In this document: positions 11,601 through 21,262 of the stretch, one piece after another
Position numbering within the stretch: position 1 is the first letter of the stretch
Layout of the letters: the number at the start of each line of letters is the position of its first letter
NCBI GenBank assembly: GCA_949752735.1
Contig: OX457039.1
Coordinates: 41,858,699 to 41,922,698 of the forward strand
Length of the DNA: 64,000 nucleotides
Direction: 5' to 3'
Source of the DNA: Lumbricus terrestris
Lineage: Eukaryota; Annelida; Clitellata; Crassiclitellata; Lumbricidae
Translations under genes and position numbers: made by a program
The notes under the pieces: model-generated
The model's input: only the letters and a program-made list of their open reading frames with translations
Databases searched by the model: none
What the model was told of the DNA's origin: nothing

Positions 11601-14600
11601 TTTGGATGCATTATCTAAACGTCCAACATGCAAATAATATGACCTACACCTTAACAGTTTTTTCTTATTTTGGCTTAGATGCATAATTTGTATGCATAAG
11701 ATACAAATGGGCATATATACACGTTAACATATTTTACTTGTGTGGCAGAGCAGTACTTGTGTGGCAGAGCTGTACTTCTGTGGCAGAACTGTACCTGTGC
11801 GGCAGAGCTGTACTTGTCTGGCAGAGCTGTACTTGAGTGGCAAAACTGTACCTGTGTGGCAGAGCTGTACTTATGTGACAGAACTGTACTGTGTGGCAGA
11901 GCTGTTACTGTCTTTCAGAGCTGTGCTTGTGTGGCAGAGCTGTGCTTGTGTGGCAGAGTTGTACTGTGTGGTAGAGCCGTACTTGCATGGCAGAGCTGCA
12001 CTGTGTGGCAGAGATGTACTTGCATGGCAGAGCTTTACATGTGGCAGAGCTGTTACTGTGTTTCAGAGCTGTGCTTGTGTGGCAGAGCAGTACTGTGTGG
12101 TAGAGCCGTACTTGCATGGCAGAGCTGCACTGTGTGGCAGAGATGTACTTGCATGGCAGAGCTTTACATGTGGCAGAGCTGTTACTGTGTTTCAGAGCTG
12201 TGCTTGTGTGGCAGAGTTGTATACTGTCTGGCCAAACTATTCTTGTGTATCAGAGCTGTACTTATGTGGCAGAGCTGTTCTTGTGTGGCAGATCTGTACT
12301 GTGTGGCAGAGCCGTAATTTCGTTGAAGAGCTGTACTTGCGTGGCAAAGGTGTACTGTGTGGCAGAACTGTGCTTGTGTGGCAGAGCTGTACTTCTGTGG
12401 CAGAGATGTACTTGGGTGTCAGAGTTTTACGTGTGGCAGAGTTGTTACTGTGTTTAAGAGCTGTGCTTGTGTGGCAGAGCTGTGTTTGTGTGGCAGGGAT
12501 GTACTGTCTGGCAGACTATTCTTGTGTATCAGAGCTGTACTTGTGTGGCAGAGCTGTACTTGTTTGGCAGAGCTGTACTTGCGTGGCAGATCTGTGCTGT
12601 GTGGCAGATCCGTTATTTCGTGGCAGAGCTGTACTTGCGTGGCAAAGGTGTACTGTGTGGCAGAGCTGTACTTCTGTGGCAGAGCTGTGCCTGCAAGGCA
12701 GAGCTGCACTTGAGTGGCAAAACTGTACTTGTGTGGCAGAGGTGTACTTGTGTGGCAGAGCTGTTGCTGTCTATCAGAGCTGTACTTGTGTGGCGGAGCT
12801 GTATTTGTGTGGCAGAGTTGTACTGTCTGGTAGAGCTATCCTTGTGTGGCAGAGCAGTACTGTGTGGCAGAGCCGTACTTGCATTGCAGAGCCGTACTTG
12901 CATTGCAGAGCTGTACTTGCATGGCAAAGCTGTACTGTGTGGCAGAGCTGTATTTGTGTAGCAGAGCTGTACTTGCGTGGCAGAGCTGTACTTGCATGGC
13001 AGAGCTGTACTGGCGTGGCAAAGCTGTAATGTGTGGCAGAGCAGTATTTGCGTGGCAGAACTGTGCTTGTGTCGCAGAGCTGTACTGTGTGGTGGAGCTG
13101 TACTTGTGTACTTGTGTAACAGAGATGCACTGTGTGGCAGAGGTGTATTAGTGTGGCAGAGCTGTACTGTTTGGCAGAGATGTACTTGTGTGACAGAGCT
13201 GCAGCACTTGTGTGGCAGAGCTGTACTGTGTGGCAGAGATGTACTTTTGTGGCAGTGATTTACTTAGGGGACAGAGCAGTGCTTTTGCGACAGAGCTGTG
13301 CTTTTGTGGCAGAGCCATTATTTCGTGACAGAGCTGTACTTGCGTGGCAGAGCTGTTCTTGTGTGGCAGAGGTTTACTGTTTGGCAGAGCTGTACTTGTA
13401 TGGCAGAGCTTCACTTGTTTGGCAGAGCTATTCTTGTGTGGCAGAGCTGTACTTGTGTGGCAGAGCTGTTCCTGCGTGGCAGAGCTGTACTTTGTATGGC
13501 AGAGATGTACTTGTGTGGCAGAGTTGGAATGTCTTGCAGCAGCGTCGAGTACAAACTGTGGAGGAGACAGTCAAACCTACGTGTGCTTGCAAAATGTTGG
13601 TTACATAATAAAAAAAGTGTCACGTTGAAAGTTTTGTTCCATAAACCTAGAATTATATTTGTGCATTTTATGCTTTCCAATATTAATAATTATAAGATAG
13701 GCCTAAAATAATTGTTTGCACGTATTTTTCAACATTTATTCAGAGATTAGCCTAAGTGGATCATGTCGGATTGATTCACATGTACAATATCGTAAGTTGT
13801 AAAACATTCAGTTCATAAACGGATCAAGTCAAGTTGATTCACTTTGACGTAAAAATTACGAATATTCTTGTCAATTCATTACTGGCCCACGCTATAAAAA
13901 TGCTATTTTCTCCAAAGTTCACTAATATTTACTGACGGCATTATCCATGCCGATTATATGCATTATAACAGTTTATAATATCAATCTTTCGTTCCTAAAC
14001 GTTTTCATTTCGATTTGAACTAGGCCAACTAGAGTAGGCCAAAACTTCAAAGTCGATTTTCTCGAAACAGCAAAATTGTCGATGAACCGCTTTTGAACTA
14101 GGGGGCTCACTTGATCAGTGAGACATCGTTTTCCAGCCATTTGTTGTTGTACGCTTCATGAACGATGATCGAATCCACATCGTGATGCTGACGAATGTCA
14201 CTTTTGACAGCTTTGTCATGCTCGCCGACAACTATCGTTATTGACGAAGGTGTGCTATCAAGACAAAAATAATCAGTCATCATGGTCACCATGGAAATTG
14301 AAAAGCAGTCAAATAACTGAATAATTTGTTAGCTTAGCCATAAATGATCCGAAAGTGCGTTAAAATTCAAGTCGTCTGTATGCGCATCATTGGCTGCTCC
14401 AGACTTTTTATTATATGCACTTTCTGACAGATTCCGCAAGCGCAGAAGTTATTCAACATAATTATGTCACATTATAGCAGAGAAAATTAACAGGATGAAG
14501 ACGAGGAGAAAGTGAAGGAGAAGGAGGAGAAATGTTCGATCAGTGCATGGTGAGAAAGGAGATACAATATTTAAGCATTTGTTTAAATACTCAGAATATG

Positions 14601-17600
14601 AACAGACTTTACTGACATTCCCTCAGCGCAATGACCTGCTGATAAGATCCATCTCTCGTTGATGATAATTCCAGCACAGTAATGAAATTCGGTCGACTTT
14701 TTTCGAAAAGAGGCCTACAAAAAACTATCTCTTAATTCTCTAGTTGTTTCTGCTGCTGTCTGTAGGTCTAATGAAGTCAATTGAAATTGCAAGTTCTTGA
14801 AGCGCAGCTTTATGAGAAACTTACTAGAGGCGTTCTTCGTTAGACAGCAAAAAACACTCTCGACTAGATGAATGAGAATAAAACGCTTAGGCTACGGTAC
14901 TGGAGAGAAGCAGAGAAACGCTTAATAGCCTAGCAGTTCCCAACTCATTTCGTAATGTGGCAATTAGCAGTGCTTTTCTATAAAAACAGGTTCCGGAACT
15001 GAAAATTATTCAGAACACGAACAATTATATATAGAAGGGGTTCGTGGACCACAGGAGCGTATGTTTTGCCCCTGTTTATATTGCTTATATAGAAGAAATT
15101 AGATTGAGAACTGCTAAGTCTGTCTGAAATGCCATTTAGGCTATAGTCCACAAGTGGTGCTTGTCAATGCGCAGGCATATAGTTGAAATGAAAATTTCGC
15201 ATGAGTATGTATACAGGCCTACACGAGATTGTCTGTATTATTTCAGATGGTCTCTTTGTATTCCACTCCAACTAGGCCTATCACTGCTTGTACTGTCTGT
15301 CCGTTCGTCAATTATCTTCAATCAGCATCCAGCTTGTTTCGTTTCGGTCGATGGAAGCATAAGTTTCATAAGAGGGGCGCGGTGGTGTAGTGGTGGTGTC
15401 GTTGCCTTGAAGCCGGAAGGTTCGAGGTTCGAATCCACCTCAAGTCGCCGCGTAGGGACCTTGGGCAAGTCCTTCACTCGCAATTGCTCAGCCCTTCGGC
15501 GTGAAACTCCGATGCAGTGTCCGCGCTGTAGTCGGGAGCGCCTCTGAGTAGTGGTTGAAGGTTGGAAGAGGCGCTATAACAAGTGCGCATACAAACAAAG
15601 ATCTACCGCAATCTGCATGCGTGTCGTGTTTTACCTGCCATGGAAACTCATGAGGTCTTGCATCGACTCCGCCGACGATCTGAGCACCTGGCGGCAGGAA
15701 ATGCTCACCAGCGTCTACATACTTGCTTACTCCACACGTTCCATCTGTGGTTAAACGCATTTTATCACCAAGCATTAGGAATCATAGAAATGAGGAACAC
15801 GCGTCAGGCAATAACCATAGCATTGTCATTGTTGTCATCATCATCATCACCAGCAGCAGCAGCAGCAACAACAACAACAGCATAATCAATGGCAATAATG
15901 GCATCTTCGTTGTTGTCGTCCACGTCTTTATTATTTGTATCATCGACAGCAACACGTTGTTACTACGGAGAAGAGTGGCTGTCCTAGGCCTACTAAGCAC
16001 GTCTCAGTTACGCCAATTTAGGCTACTTAAACGAACCTGTGTCTGCCTGTAGATCGGTCTAAGTAATATTGTCGCCAATAGCAGTTGCTTATCAATGTCA
16101 TTTTCAGACTTAGCCTATAGTCTTCGTGACATTCAACTGATAGTCTACAAATATTGCATATATTTTATATAATAGGCCTACAACTGAAATAATAATATTA
16201 TTATTACATATAAATTTCTTACGCGCGCAAGGTCACAATAAAGTGTGAACAGATACAGAACAGATACAGAGAATTAGATGCAATTATGAAACAAAACGAG
16301 AAACATATAGGCCTACAGACATTAAGTCAGAAAGACAGAAAATTCTAACCAGAAAACAAGAAACGAAGAGACAGGCAAGGAGGGACTCAGGCTGCAGGTA
16401 CTAGAGAGATAGGCTATAAAGCATAGCTGCAGAGACAGAGTGGAAATAAATCAAAACTTACTGAACCAAACGGGAGGAACCGCTGGAAAGAAAACATCGA
16501 TACATTGTTAGAAATCAACCATGCATTCTTTGTTCTTTCCAAGTCTATTATATACAATACATGTATAGGTATAGCGTCAGCAATAGCCACAGCGTCATCA
16601 TTGTTCTTATCTTATCTTATCTTATCTGACCATTTATAAAGCGCTTCTCGCAGCAAGAGCCTTTCAGAAGCGCTCCCAGTGCGTTTAACTCCGAGAAAAA
16701 AGACAAGTTTTTAGACGAGAGAAAGACGAGGACACACTACCAGAGAGGATGGCAGAGCGAACTGATGGAGGTAGCCCATTCCATAGGGAGGGACCAATGC
16801 AGGCAAATGATCTGGATTGAGCCATGGCAGTCCTGACTCGGGGGACAAAGAGGTCAAGCCGATCAGAGGACCTAAGAGGACGCAGTGAAGTGGCAGAAAG
16901 AGGGCGATGTATCTGATCACACAGATACTTCGGAGCAAGACCCATTTGAGACTTAATGACCAAAATCAGGACTTTAAATTGAATACGGGCCGAGAGAGGA
17001 AGCCAGTGAAGTTGTTCAGTCATGAATGTAGAAATGTGGGAGAATCGAGGAAGACGGGCAATGAGCCTAGCAGCGGCATTGAGTACAGATTGCAGAGGAG
17101 CTAGGCGAACCTTAGGCAGTCCAATAAGGACAGAATTGCAATAGTCGATCCGAGAACATACAAAAGCATGCACAATTGAGGTGAAGATCGATGATGAGAC
17201 AGATTTGCGAATAGCCTTGAGACGCCTTAGCTGGAAATAGGAAGAGCGAGTAAGATTGGCAATGTGCTCAGTGAAGGTGAGAGAACTATCAAGGGTGACA
17301 CCTAGGTCTCGAACACTGGAGGAGAAGTTGAAGTGAGGAAAAGTTTGAGAGAGCAGTGTGTAGTCGAGTTTTTGAAGCTGCTGAGGAGTGCCAAACCAAA
17401 TCAACTGGGTTTTGGAAGAGTTCAAGGAAAGACGATTGGACGACATCCACAGATGAAGATCTTGAGATAGAGCGTCAATTCGACTTGCAAGAAGGAGTTG
17501 AGCAGAAGGGGGTCCATGGACATAGGCTTGGACATCATCAGCGAAAAGGTGGCCAGTTGCAGAGTTACTAGGGAAAAGAGAGGTAATACCAGCCGTGTAA

Positions 17601-20600
17601 AGGATGAATAGGAGTGGGCCTAGGACAGAACCCTGGGGAACACCCAAGACAACAGGGACCCACTGAGTCCTAGAGTCGCCAGAGATGATCATCTGGGTGC
17701 GATCAGACAAGTAGGACCGAAACCAAAGGAGAGGAGAACCCTTGAGTCCGCAGGAGGTTTCAAGTCGTTGCAATAGAATCTCATGATCAACCATGTCAAA
17801 GGCTGCGGAGACGTCGAAGAGAGCTAAAAGAGTGACATGAGACTTGTCAACAGCAGAGTATATATCAGAAAGCATGGAGAGGAGGGCTGTTTCCGTGGAG
17901 TGATTAGCCCTATAGCCAGACTGGTGGGATGGAAGGAGTCCCGATTGCTCAAGATAGGGGAGAAGTTGCATTGACACAAGTCTTTCAAGAGTCTTGGACA
18001 GAAAAGATAGGTTAGAGATTGGTCGATAGTTTTGACTGAGACTAGGGTCAAGATTGGGCTTCTTGAGTGCAGGAAAGACTAAGGCCCGTTTTTGTGAGGC
18101 AGGAATGCAGCCCTCAGCAAGTGACCTGTTGAAAAGATACACTAAGAAAACTGCAATGTCATCAAGAATGTCACTAATAATAAAAGGAGGTAGAGAGTCT
18201 AATTCACATGATTTCAAATTAACAGATGCAAAAACTGAGCGAAGATCCGAATCCACGATAGGTCGGAAGCCGTCGAAGACTGACGTCGTTGATGAGAACG
18301 TAGGAGGAGGAGCGTTGGCAGTAGACGCGCGAAGACGGTCAGTCTTGGCGTTGAGTACGTCGAGGAAGTCGTTGGCAGAGAAAGTAGGCGTCTCCGCTGG
18401 CCGCGATGGTCGACCGAGAAGTCCTGAGATGGATGACCAAAGGCGCTTTGGATTTTTCGCATTTCGAGAGACGAGCTGTTCCCAGTAGGCGGCCTCTTTG
18501 TCGTGGTAGAGATGATGAAGGGCACGCAGCTTTTTGATCCAGGCAAGATGGTCGCTTGGATCTTTGGAACGGCGATACTGTCTCTCAGCGCAACGGGCGC
18601 GGCGGCGTGACTGATGGCATTCTCCGTCGTACCAGACAGCCAGCGGTCGAACACGAGTCTTAACGGTGCGACTAGGAAGCATCTCGTCAAGCAGGTTTGT
18701 CGTAGTAGATGTGTAGAGGTCGAACAACTGATCGACTGTAAAAGCATCAAGCGTTTCTTGAGGCGACGAGAGGATTGAGTTGCGGATGGCAGCGCTGAAA
18801 GCCTTCGAATCAAACGATTTCCACCCCCGCAACTTTCGAACGGCGTGGATAGGCTGAAGATGGATGGAAGGGAGCGTGAATTGAAGAAACGAATGATCCG
18901 AGATTGTAGGTGGAAGGATTTGTAGATCATCGACCCGATCATCGTCTGAGGTAATGATGAGGTCGAGGTAGCCTCCATGTTGGTGAGTGGCCTCGCCGAC
19001 ATGCTGACGGAGGCCAAACTGAGAGAGGAGGGAGAGGAAACGAGAAGATGAAGGAAGCGATGGATCTTCAAGGTGGATATTGAAGTCGCCGAGGATGACG
19101 AGCTGGCTATTGCGTGTATTGGCTATTGTTGTAGCCTAATCATCATACATCGGCATCATAATCATCTCAGCATCAACATAAAAACATCAACATCACCACC
19201 ATGATATTGCCGTCAGTAGCCAGTGTTTAATCTAGTCCCCTTCCTCTGGGGGGGGAATTGGGGTTTCTGGGGGGGAGACATTTGAACATCCGAAGGACGC
19301 TCGTGATGCACGTAACACCAAGACTAGGAGAGGGAGGGGTATGGGGAGGGGGATACGCCCCTCCCCATCAGAAACTTTTTGAATTTCCACATTGCAATGG
19401 CAGCATTTTAAGGTGTCGTCTTAACAAAATAGTTGTACTTTTTGAGTGACTCATTAGAAAATTTTTGGATTTCCACATTGCAATGGCAGCATTTTAAGGG
19501 GTCATCTTAACAAAATAGCTGTTCTGTTTTAGACTTTTAGTGACAAATTAGAAACTTTTTGAATTTCCACATTGCAATGGCAGCATTTTAAGGTGTCGTC
19601 TTAACAAAATAGCTATAATTTTTCAATGACCCATTAGAAAATTTTTGGATTTCCACATTGCAATGGCAGCATTTTAAGGGGTCATCTTAACAAAATAGCT
19701 GTGCTGTTTCAGTGACCCATTAGAAAATTTTTGGATTTCCACATTGCAATGGCAGCATTTTAAGGGGTCATCTTAACAAAATAGCGGTACTATTTTAGAT
19801 TTTTAGTGACAAATTAGAAACTTTTTGAATGTCCACATTGCAATGGCAGCATTTTAAGGTGTCGTCTTAACAAAATAGCTATAATTTTTCAATGACCCAT
19901 TAGAAAATTTTTGGATTTCCACATTGCAATGGCAGCATTTTAAGGGGCCATCTTAACAAAATAGCTGTACTTTTTCAGTGACCCATAACTAGAAAAATTT
20001 TTGATTTCCACATTGCAATGGCAGCCTTTTAAGGGGGTCATCTTAACAAAATAGCTGTACTTTTTGAGTGACCCATTAGAAAATTTTTGGATTTCCACAT
20101 TGCAATGGCAGCATTTTAAGGGGTCATCTTAACAAAATAGCTGTACTGTTTCAGTGACCCATTAGAAAGATTTTTGAATTTCCACATTACAATGGCAGCA
20201 TTTTAAGGTGTCGTCTTAACAAAATAGCTGTACTTTTTCAGTGACCAATCAGAAAATTTTTGGATTTCCACATTGCAATGGCAGCCTTTTAAGGGGTCAT
20301 CTTGACAAAATAGCTGTGCTGTTTCAGTGACCCATTAGAAAATTTTTGAATTTCCACATTGCAATGGCAGCATTTTAAGGGCTCATCTTAACAAAATAGC
20401 TGTACTTTTTCAGTGACCCATTAGAAACTTTTTGAATTTCCATATTGCAATGGCAGCATTTTAAGGTGTCGTCTTAACAAAGTAGCTGTACTTTTTCAGT
20501 GACTTATTAGAAACTTTTTGAATTTCCACATTGCAATGGCTGCATTTTAAGGTGTCATCTTAACATGATAGTATCATATATTATAGTAATAAAATAATGT

Positions 20601-20988
20601 CATTATAATCATATAATAATAAATAATATCACGATATATTATAACACTTCATGCAAAACAATGATGAAAGCAGTAACTAAAAACCAATATCATTTCGTCA
20701 AATTTTTCTGGGGGGGGAAATGTCAATCCTGGGGGGGGAAATGTCAATCCTGGGGGGGGAACTTTCCCCCCCCAGAGACGTCTAGATTAAACACTGGTCA
20801 GTAGCATTTGTTTTGGTATCACCCCGGCCCACTACCCCTGCCATTACCCCTTGCCATTGCCCCCGACCATTACCCCCCGTAGAACATTAGCCCTCCGCCA
20901 TTACCCTCGTCTGTTTACAGTTAGATCCAGAGTAGGCATATGTATATGCATATGCCTATATGTATTATTGTTATTATTATTATCATCA

Positions 20989-21055
<67 letters not shown>

Positions 21056-21262
21056 CATGACGATGAAAGTGATGATAAGGTTTATGGTTCTGGATTATCA
21101 CGTACGAGGGGATTATAGGGCCTAATACTCACAGTTAGGATCAAGTGCTGTTGTCTCATTGATGTCGGGACCGCTTGCCAAAATCCGTCTGCCAGGAATT
21201 GCCTCCAAACCAACTAACCACGAAGTAATAAATAATACTTGAACCTCCAAGGAACGCGTCAT
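8265..21262 (-). CDS. Secreted chymotrypsin-like serine protease (S1A), seven coding exons
   Basis: An endopeptidase of the trypsin/chymotrypsin fold, made as a secreted zymogen. Predicted join on the minus strand: 21262-21133, 15744-15635, 14714-14617, 14254-14111, 10977-10853, 9826-9675, 8426-8265. All junctions are GT-AG and phases agree (1,0,2,2,1,0), giving about 306 residues. A hydrophobic signal peptide covers residues 1-21. A short propeptide with Cys47 precedes IVGG at 66-69. The catalytic triad is His108 (SAGHCAEG), Asp156 (ENDVSLIK) and Ser256 (GDSGGP). Cysteines for the 1-122, 42-58, 168-182 and 191-220 bonds are present, but the residue at chymotrypsin position 201 is Val. Position 189 reads Ala (TASCQGDSGG), not Asp, which argues against trypsin specificity. 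Two oddities are a Gln before IVGG and a fourth intron that is a transposon. The first exon is the least certain part. A pseudogene is possible but no stop or frameshift was seen. Confidence 0.8.
8601..8830 (-). mobile_element. LINE 3'-end fragment with (TTA)n tail
   Basis: Minus-strand 3' end reading GCGCCATATAAATTGTCG and then AATTGTTATTG into a TTA tail (8601-8656). It resembles the GCGC-TATAAATG ends of the other LINE tails in this window. Lies in the 3' flank of the last protease exon, inside the last intron (8427-9674). Confidence 0.5.
9675..9826 (-). CDS. Serine protease exon 6
   Basis: Acceptor GTGTATAG, donor GTAGCC. Encodes KADFPQILQYTTLN, DFCRKQYP, MVCATD and finally TASCQ, which joins in phase 0 to GDSGGP. 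Carries the Cys168-Cys182 pair and the residues lining the S1 pocket. Confidence 0.87.
10003..10060. repeat. Short GTTATCA tandem repeat
   Basis: Several copies of GTTATCA and GTGGTTATCA in the intron between protease exons 5 and 6. Confidence 0.7.
10853..10977 (-). CDS. Serine protease exon 5
   Basis: Encodes TAINITSNVSPVCAPKPLD and then CSGWGTLTPG, which aligns to the S1A segment between the Asp and the GWG loop. The in-phase acceptor is CTAG at 10978-10981, inside the transposon terminus. It adds Gly-Ser-Lys between LIK and LKTAIN. The last seven transposon bases (10971-10977) would therefore be coding. Donor GTATAC. Confidence 0.8.
10971..14108. mobile_element. DNA transposon forming an intron of the protease (introner-like)
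   Basis: The ends are imperfect inverted repeats: GGACCCTCTAGTTCTAAAG at the left and, as reverse complement, GAGCCCCCTAGTTCAAAAG at the right, continuing as similar sequence (AAGYGGTTCA). A 4-bp duplication ACTT flanks it (10967-10970 and 14109-14112). Subterminal motifs like GTGGATCAAGT and ACTTGATTCAC recur near both ends (10990, 11222, 11292, 13756, 13819). The core is a 1.8-kb array of a 19-bp unit. No transposase frame was seen, so it is non-autonomous. Removing the element and one ACTT restores an ungapped protease frame. Confidence 0.8.
11736..13530. repeat. 19-bp minisatellite array, about 95 units
   Basis: A tandem array of TGGCAGAGCTGTACTTGTG with many variants (18-mers, substitutions). 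A block of about 140 bp near 11900-12190 is itself duplicated, so higher-order structure is present. 19 is not a multiple of 3, so long open frames appear in several frames; they are artefacts. It lies wholly inside the intronic transposon. Confidence 0.95.
14111..14254 (-). CDS. Serine protease exon 4: catalytic Asp
   Basis: Acceptor GTCTTGATAG. Encodes ITIVVGEHDKAVKSD through to ENDVSLIK, with the catalytic Asp near the end. The donor GTGAGC overlaps the 4-bp target duplication of the transposon that forms the next intron: the GT is in the duplication and GAGC is the transposon end. Confidence 0.88.
14617..14714 (-). CDS. Serine protease exon 3: catalytic His
   Basis: Acceptor TTTTTTGTAG, donor GTCAGT, entered in phase 0 and left in phase 2. 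Encodes ASFRKKSTEFHYCAGIIIN and then ERWILSAGHCAEG, the S1A block with the Cys42-Cys58 pair and the catalytic His. Confidence 0.88.
15374..15600 (+). mobile_element. tRNA-derived SINE, copy 1
   Basis: The head GGGGCGCGGTGGTGTAGTGG carries an A box (TGGTGTAGTGG) and a B box GGTTCGAATCC (15426-15436). A core with GACCTTGGGCAAGTCCTTC follows. The 3' part AGTCGGGAGCGCCTCTGAG with GCGCTATAA matches the LINE 3' end at 23100-23170. It lies in protease intron 2, antisense to the gene. It does not fold as a complete tRNA. Confidence 0.85.
15635..15744 (-). CDS. Serine protease exon 2: propeptide and IVGG N-terminus
   Basis: An acceptor CAG precedes 15744 and a GTAAAA donor follows 15635. Encodes TCGVSKY, then GAQ-IVGGVDARPHEFPWQ. 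The Cys probably forms the chymotrypsinogen-type disulfide to the Cys of SPVCAP in exon 5. A SINE begins 34 bp beyond the donor. Confidence 0.85.
16462..16601 (-). other. Alternative 5' exons for the protease (46-bp signal exon plus 21-bp microexon)
   Basis: Competing model. An ATG at 16601 opens MMTLWLLLTLYLYMY, a signal-like peptide, to a weak donor GTATAT (exon 16556-16601, phase 1). A 21-bp segment 16462-16482 lies between TTTTCTTTCCAG and GTAAGTTT, reads VPPVWF and is phase 1 on both sides, so it fits between this exon and exon 2 or between the distal exon 1 and exon 2. The ATG lies just 3' of a LINE insertion. The signals are suggestive only. Confidence 0.25.
16605..19126 (-). mobile_element. 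5'-truncated CR1-like LINE with long open RT frame
   Basis: The minus-strand frame is open from about 19126 to 16685. It begins inside the APE endonuclease (LVILGDFNIHLEDPS, then DLIITSDD and ISDHSFLQF). The RT follows with NYRPISNLSFLSKTLERLV, LFDVSAAFDMVDHEILLQRL, GVPQGSVLGPLLFILYTAG and the FADD active site, then a thumb domain. The 3' UTR has AGCGCTTTATAAATGGTCAG and ends in (GATAA)n at 16605-16632. ATTGTT flanks both ends and may be a short duplication. The N-terminal endonuclease and 5' UTR are missing. It sits in protease intron 1 in the same orientation. Confidence 0.85.
16685..18832 (-). CDS. Reverse transcriptase ORF of the truncated LINE, 715 residues
   Basis: Counted from the first ATG. 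The frame continues upstream without a stop into endonuclease sequence, so this ATG is not the natural start. RT motif A (DVSAAFD) is near residue 340 and FADD near 430. A C-terminal region with SRIDYCNSVLIGLPKVRLAP, AARLIARLPRF and LHWLPLSARIQFK is the usual CR1-type tail. It would copy LINE RNA by target-primed reverse transcription. No stop or frameshift interrupts it, which suggests a young insertion, but without the endonuclease N-terminus it cannot be autonomous. Confidence 0.85.
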   Translation of the reverse strand: MRGWKSFDSKAFSAAIRNSILSSPQETLDAFTVDQLFDLYTSTTTNLLDEMLPSRTVKTRVRPLAVWYDGECHQSRRRARCAERQYRRSKDPSDHLAWIKKLRALHHLYHDKEAAYWEQLVSRNAKNPKRLWSSISGLLGRPSRPAETPTFSANDFLDVLNAKTDRLRASTANAPPPTFSSTTSVFDGFRPIVDSDLRSVFASVNLKSCELDSLPPFIISDILDDIAVFLVYLFNRSLAEGCIPASQKRALVFPALKKPNLDPSLSQNYRPISNLSFLSKTLERLVSMQLLPYLEQSGLLPSHQSGYRANHSTETALLSMLSDIYSAVDKSHVTLLALFDVSAAFDMVDHEILLQRLETSCGLKGSPLLWFRSYLSDRTQMIISGDSRTQWVPVVLGVPQGSVLGPLLFILYTAGITSLFPSNSATGHLFADDVQAYVHGPPSAQLLLASRIDALSQDLHLWMSSNRLSLNSSKTQLIWFGTPQQLQKLDYTLLSQTFPHFNFSSSVRDLGVTLDSSLTFTEHIANLTRSSYFQLRRLKAIRKSVSSSIFTSIVHAFVCSRIDYCNSVLIGLPKVRLAPLQSVLNAAARLIARLPRFSHISTFMTEQLHWLPLSARIQFKVLILVIKSQMGLAPKYLCDQIHRPLSATSLRPLRSSDRLDLFVPRVRTAMAQSRSFACIGPSLWNGLPPSVRSAILSGSVSSSFSRLKTCLFSRS
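19221..20796. mobile_element. hAT-like element with an internal satellite
   Basis: Ends CAGTGTTTAATCTAG and CTAGATTAAACACTG, with a 9-bp direct repeat GTCAGTAGC at 19212-19220 and 20797-20805 (an 8-bp hAT duplication plus one chance base). G-runs lie inside both ends. The body is mostly the tandem array at 19372-20570. Lies in protease intron 1. Confidence 0.85.
19372..20570 (+). repeat. Satellite of 14 units, about 86-94 bp each
   Basis: Each unit holds TTTCCACATTGCAATGGCAG, then TTTTAAGG, TCTTAACAAAATAGC and AGTGACCCATTAGAAA. Starts of TTTCCAC include 19384, 19470, 19564, 19650 and 19736. Two unit types alternate in part (GGTGTCGTC versus GGGGTCATC), a sign of multi-unit amplification. Confidence 0.93.
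20962..21056. repeat. (TTA)n microsatellite
   Basis: TTA repeats with a few ATC interruptions, 75 bases downstream of the donor of protease exon 1. Confidence 0.95.
21133..21262 (-). CDS. Serine protease exon 1: signal peptide (predicted)
   Basis: Starts at an ATG at 21262 and encodes 43 residues plus one base, ending at a strong GTGAGT donor. Residues 1-21 have a hydrophobic core (VLFITSWLVGLEA) that fits a signal peptide with cleavage after Ala21. An in-frame ATG 23 codons upstream exists, but it would place charged residues and cysteines before the hydrophobic core, so the downstream start is preferred. The phase (1) matches the exon at 15744. The link spans a 5.4-kb intron and is inferred from phase, orientation and the missing N-terminus. 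See the competing exon at 16556-16601. Confidence 0.5.

Noticed and set aside
11740..13029. 429-codon open frame rich in Cys, Trp and Val
   Set aside because: It is the 19-bp tandem array read in frame. Equivalent frames exist in the other phases and there is no protein-like composition.
15374..15445. Possible functional tRNA gene (A and B boxes present)
   Set aside because: The 3' acceptor arm does not pair with the 5' end, and the same sequence recurs in three copies with a common non-tRNA tail, so it is a SINE head.
18214..19071. 285-codon minus-strand frame over the LINE
   Set aside because: It overlaps the RT/endonuclease frame in another phase; the endonuclease and RT motifs are all in the other frame.
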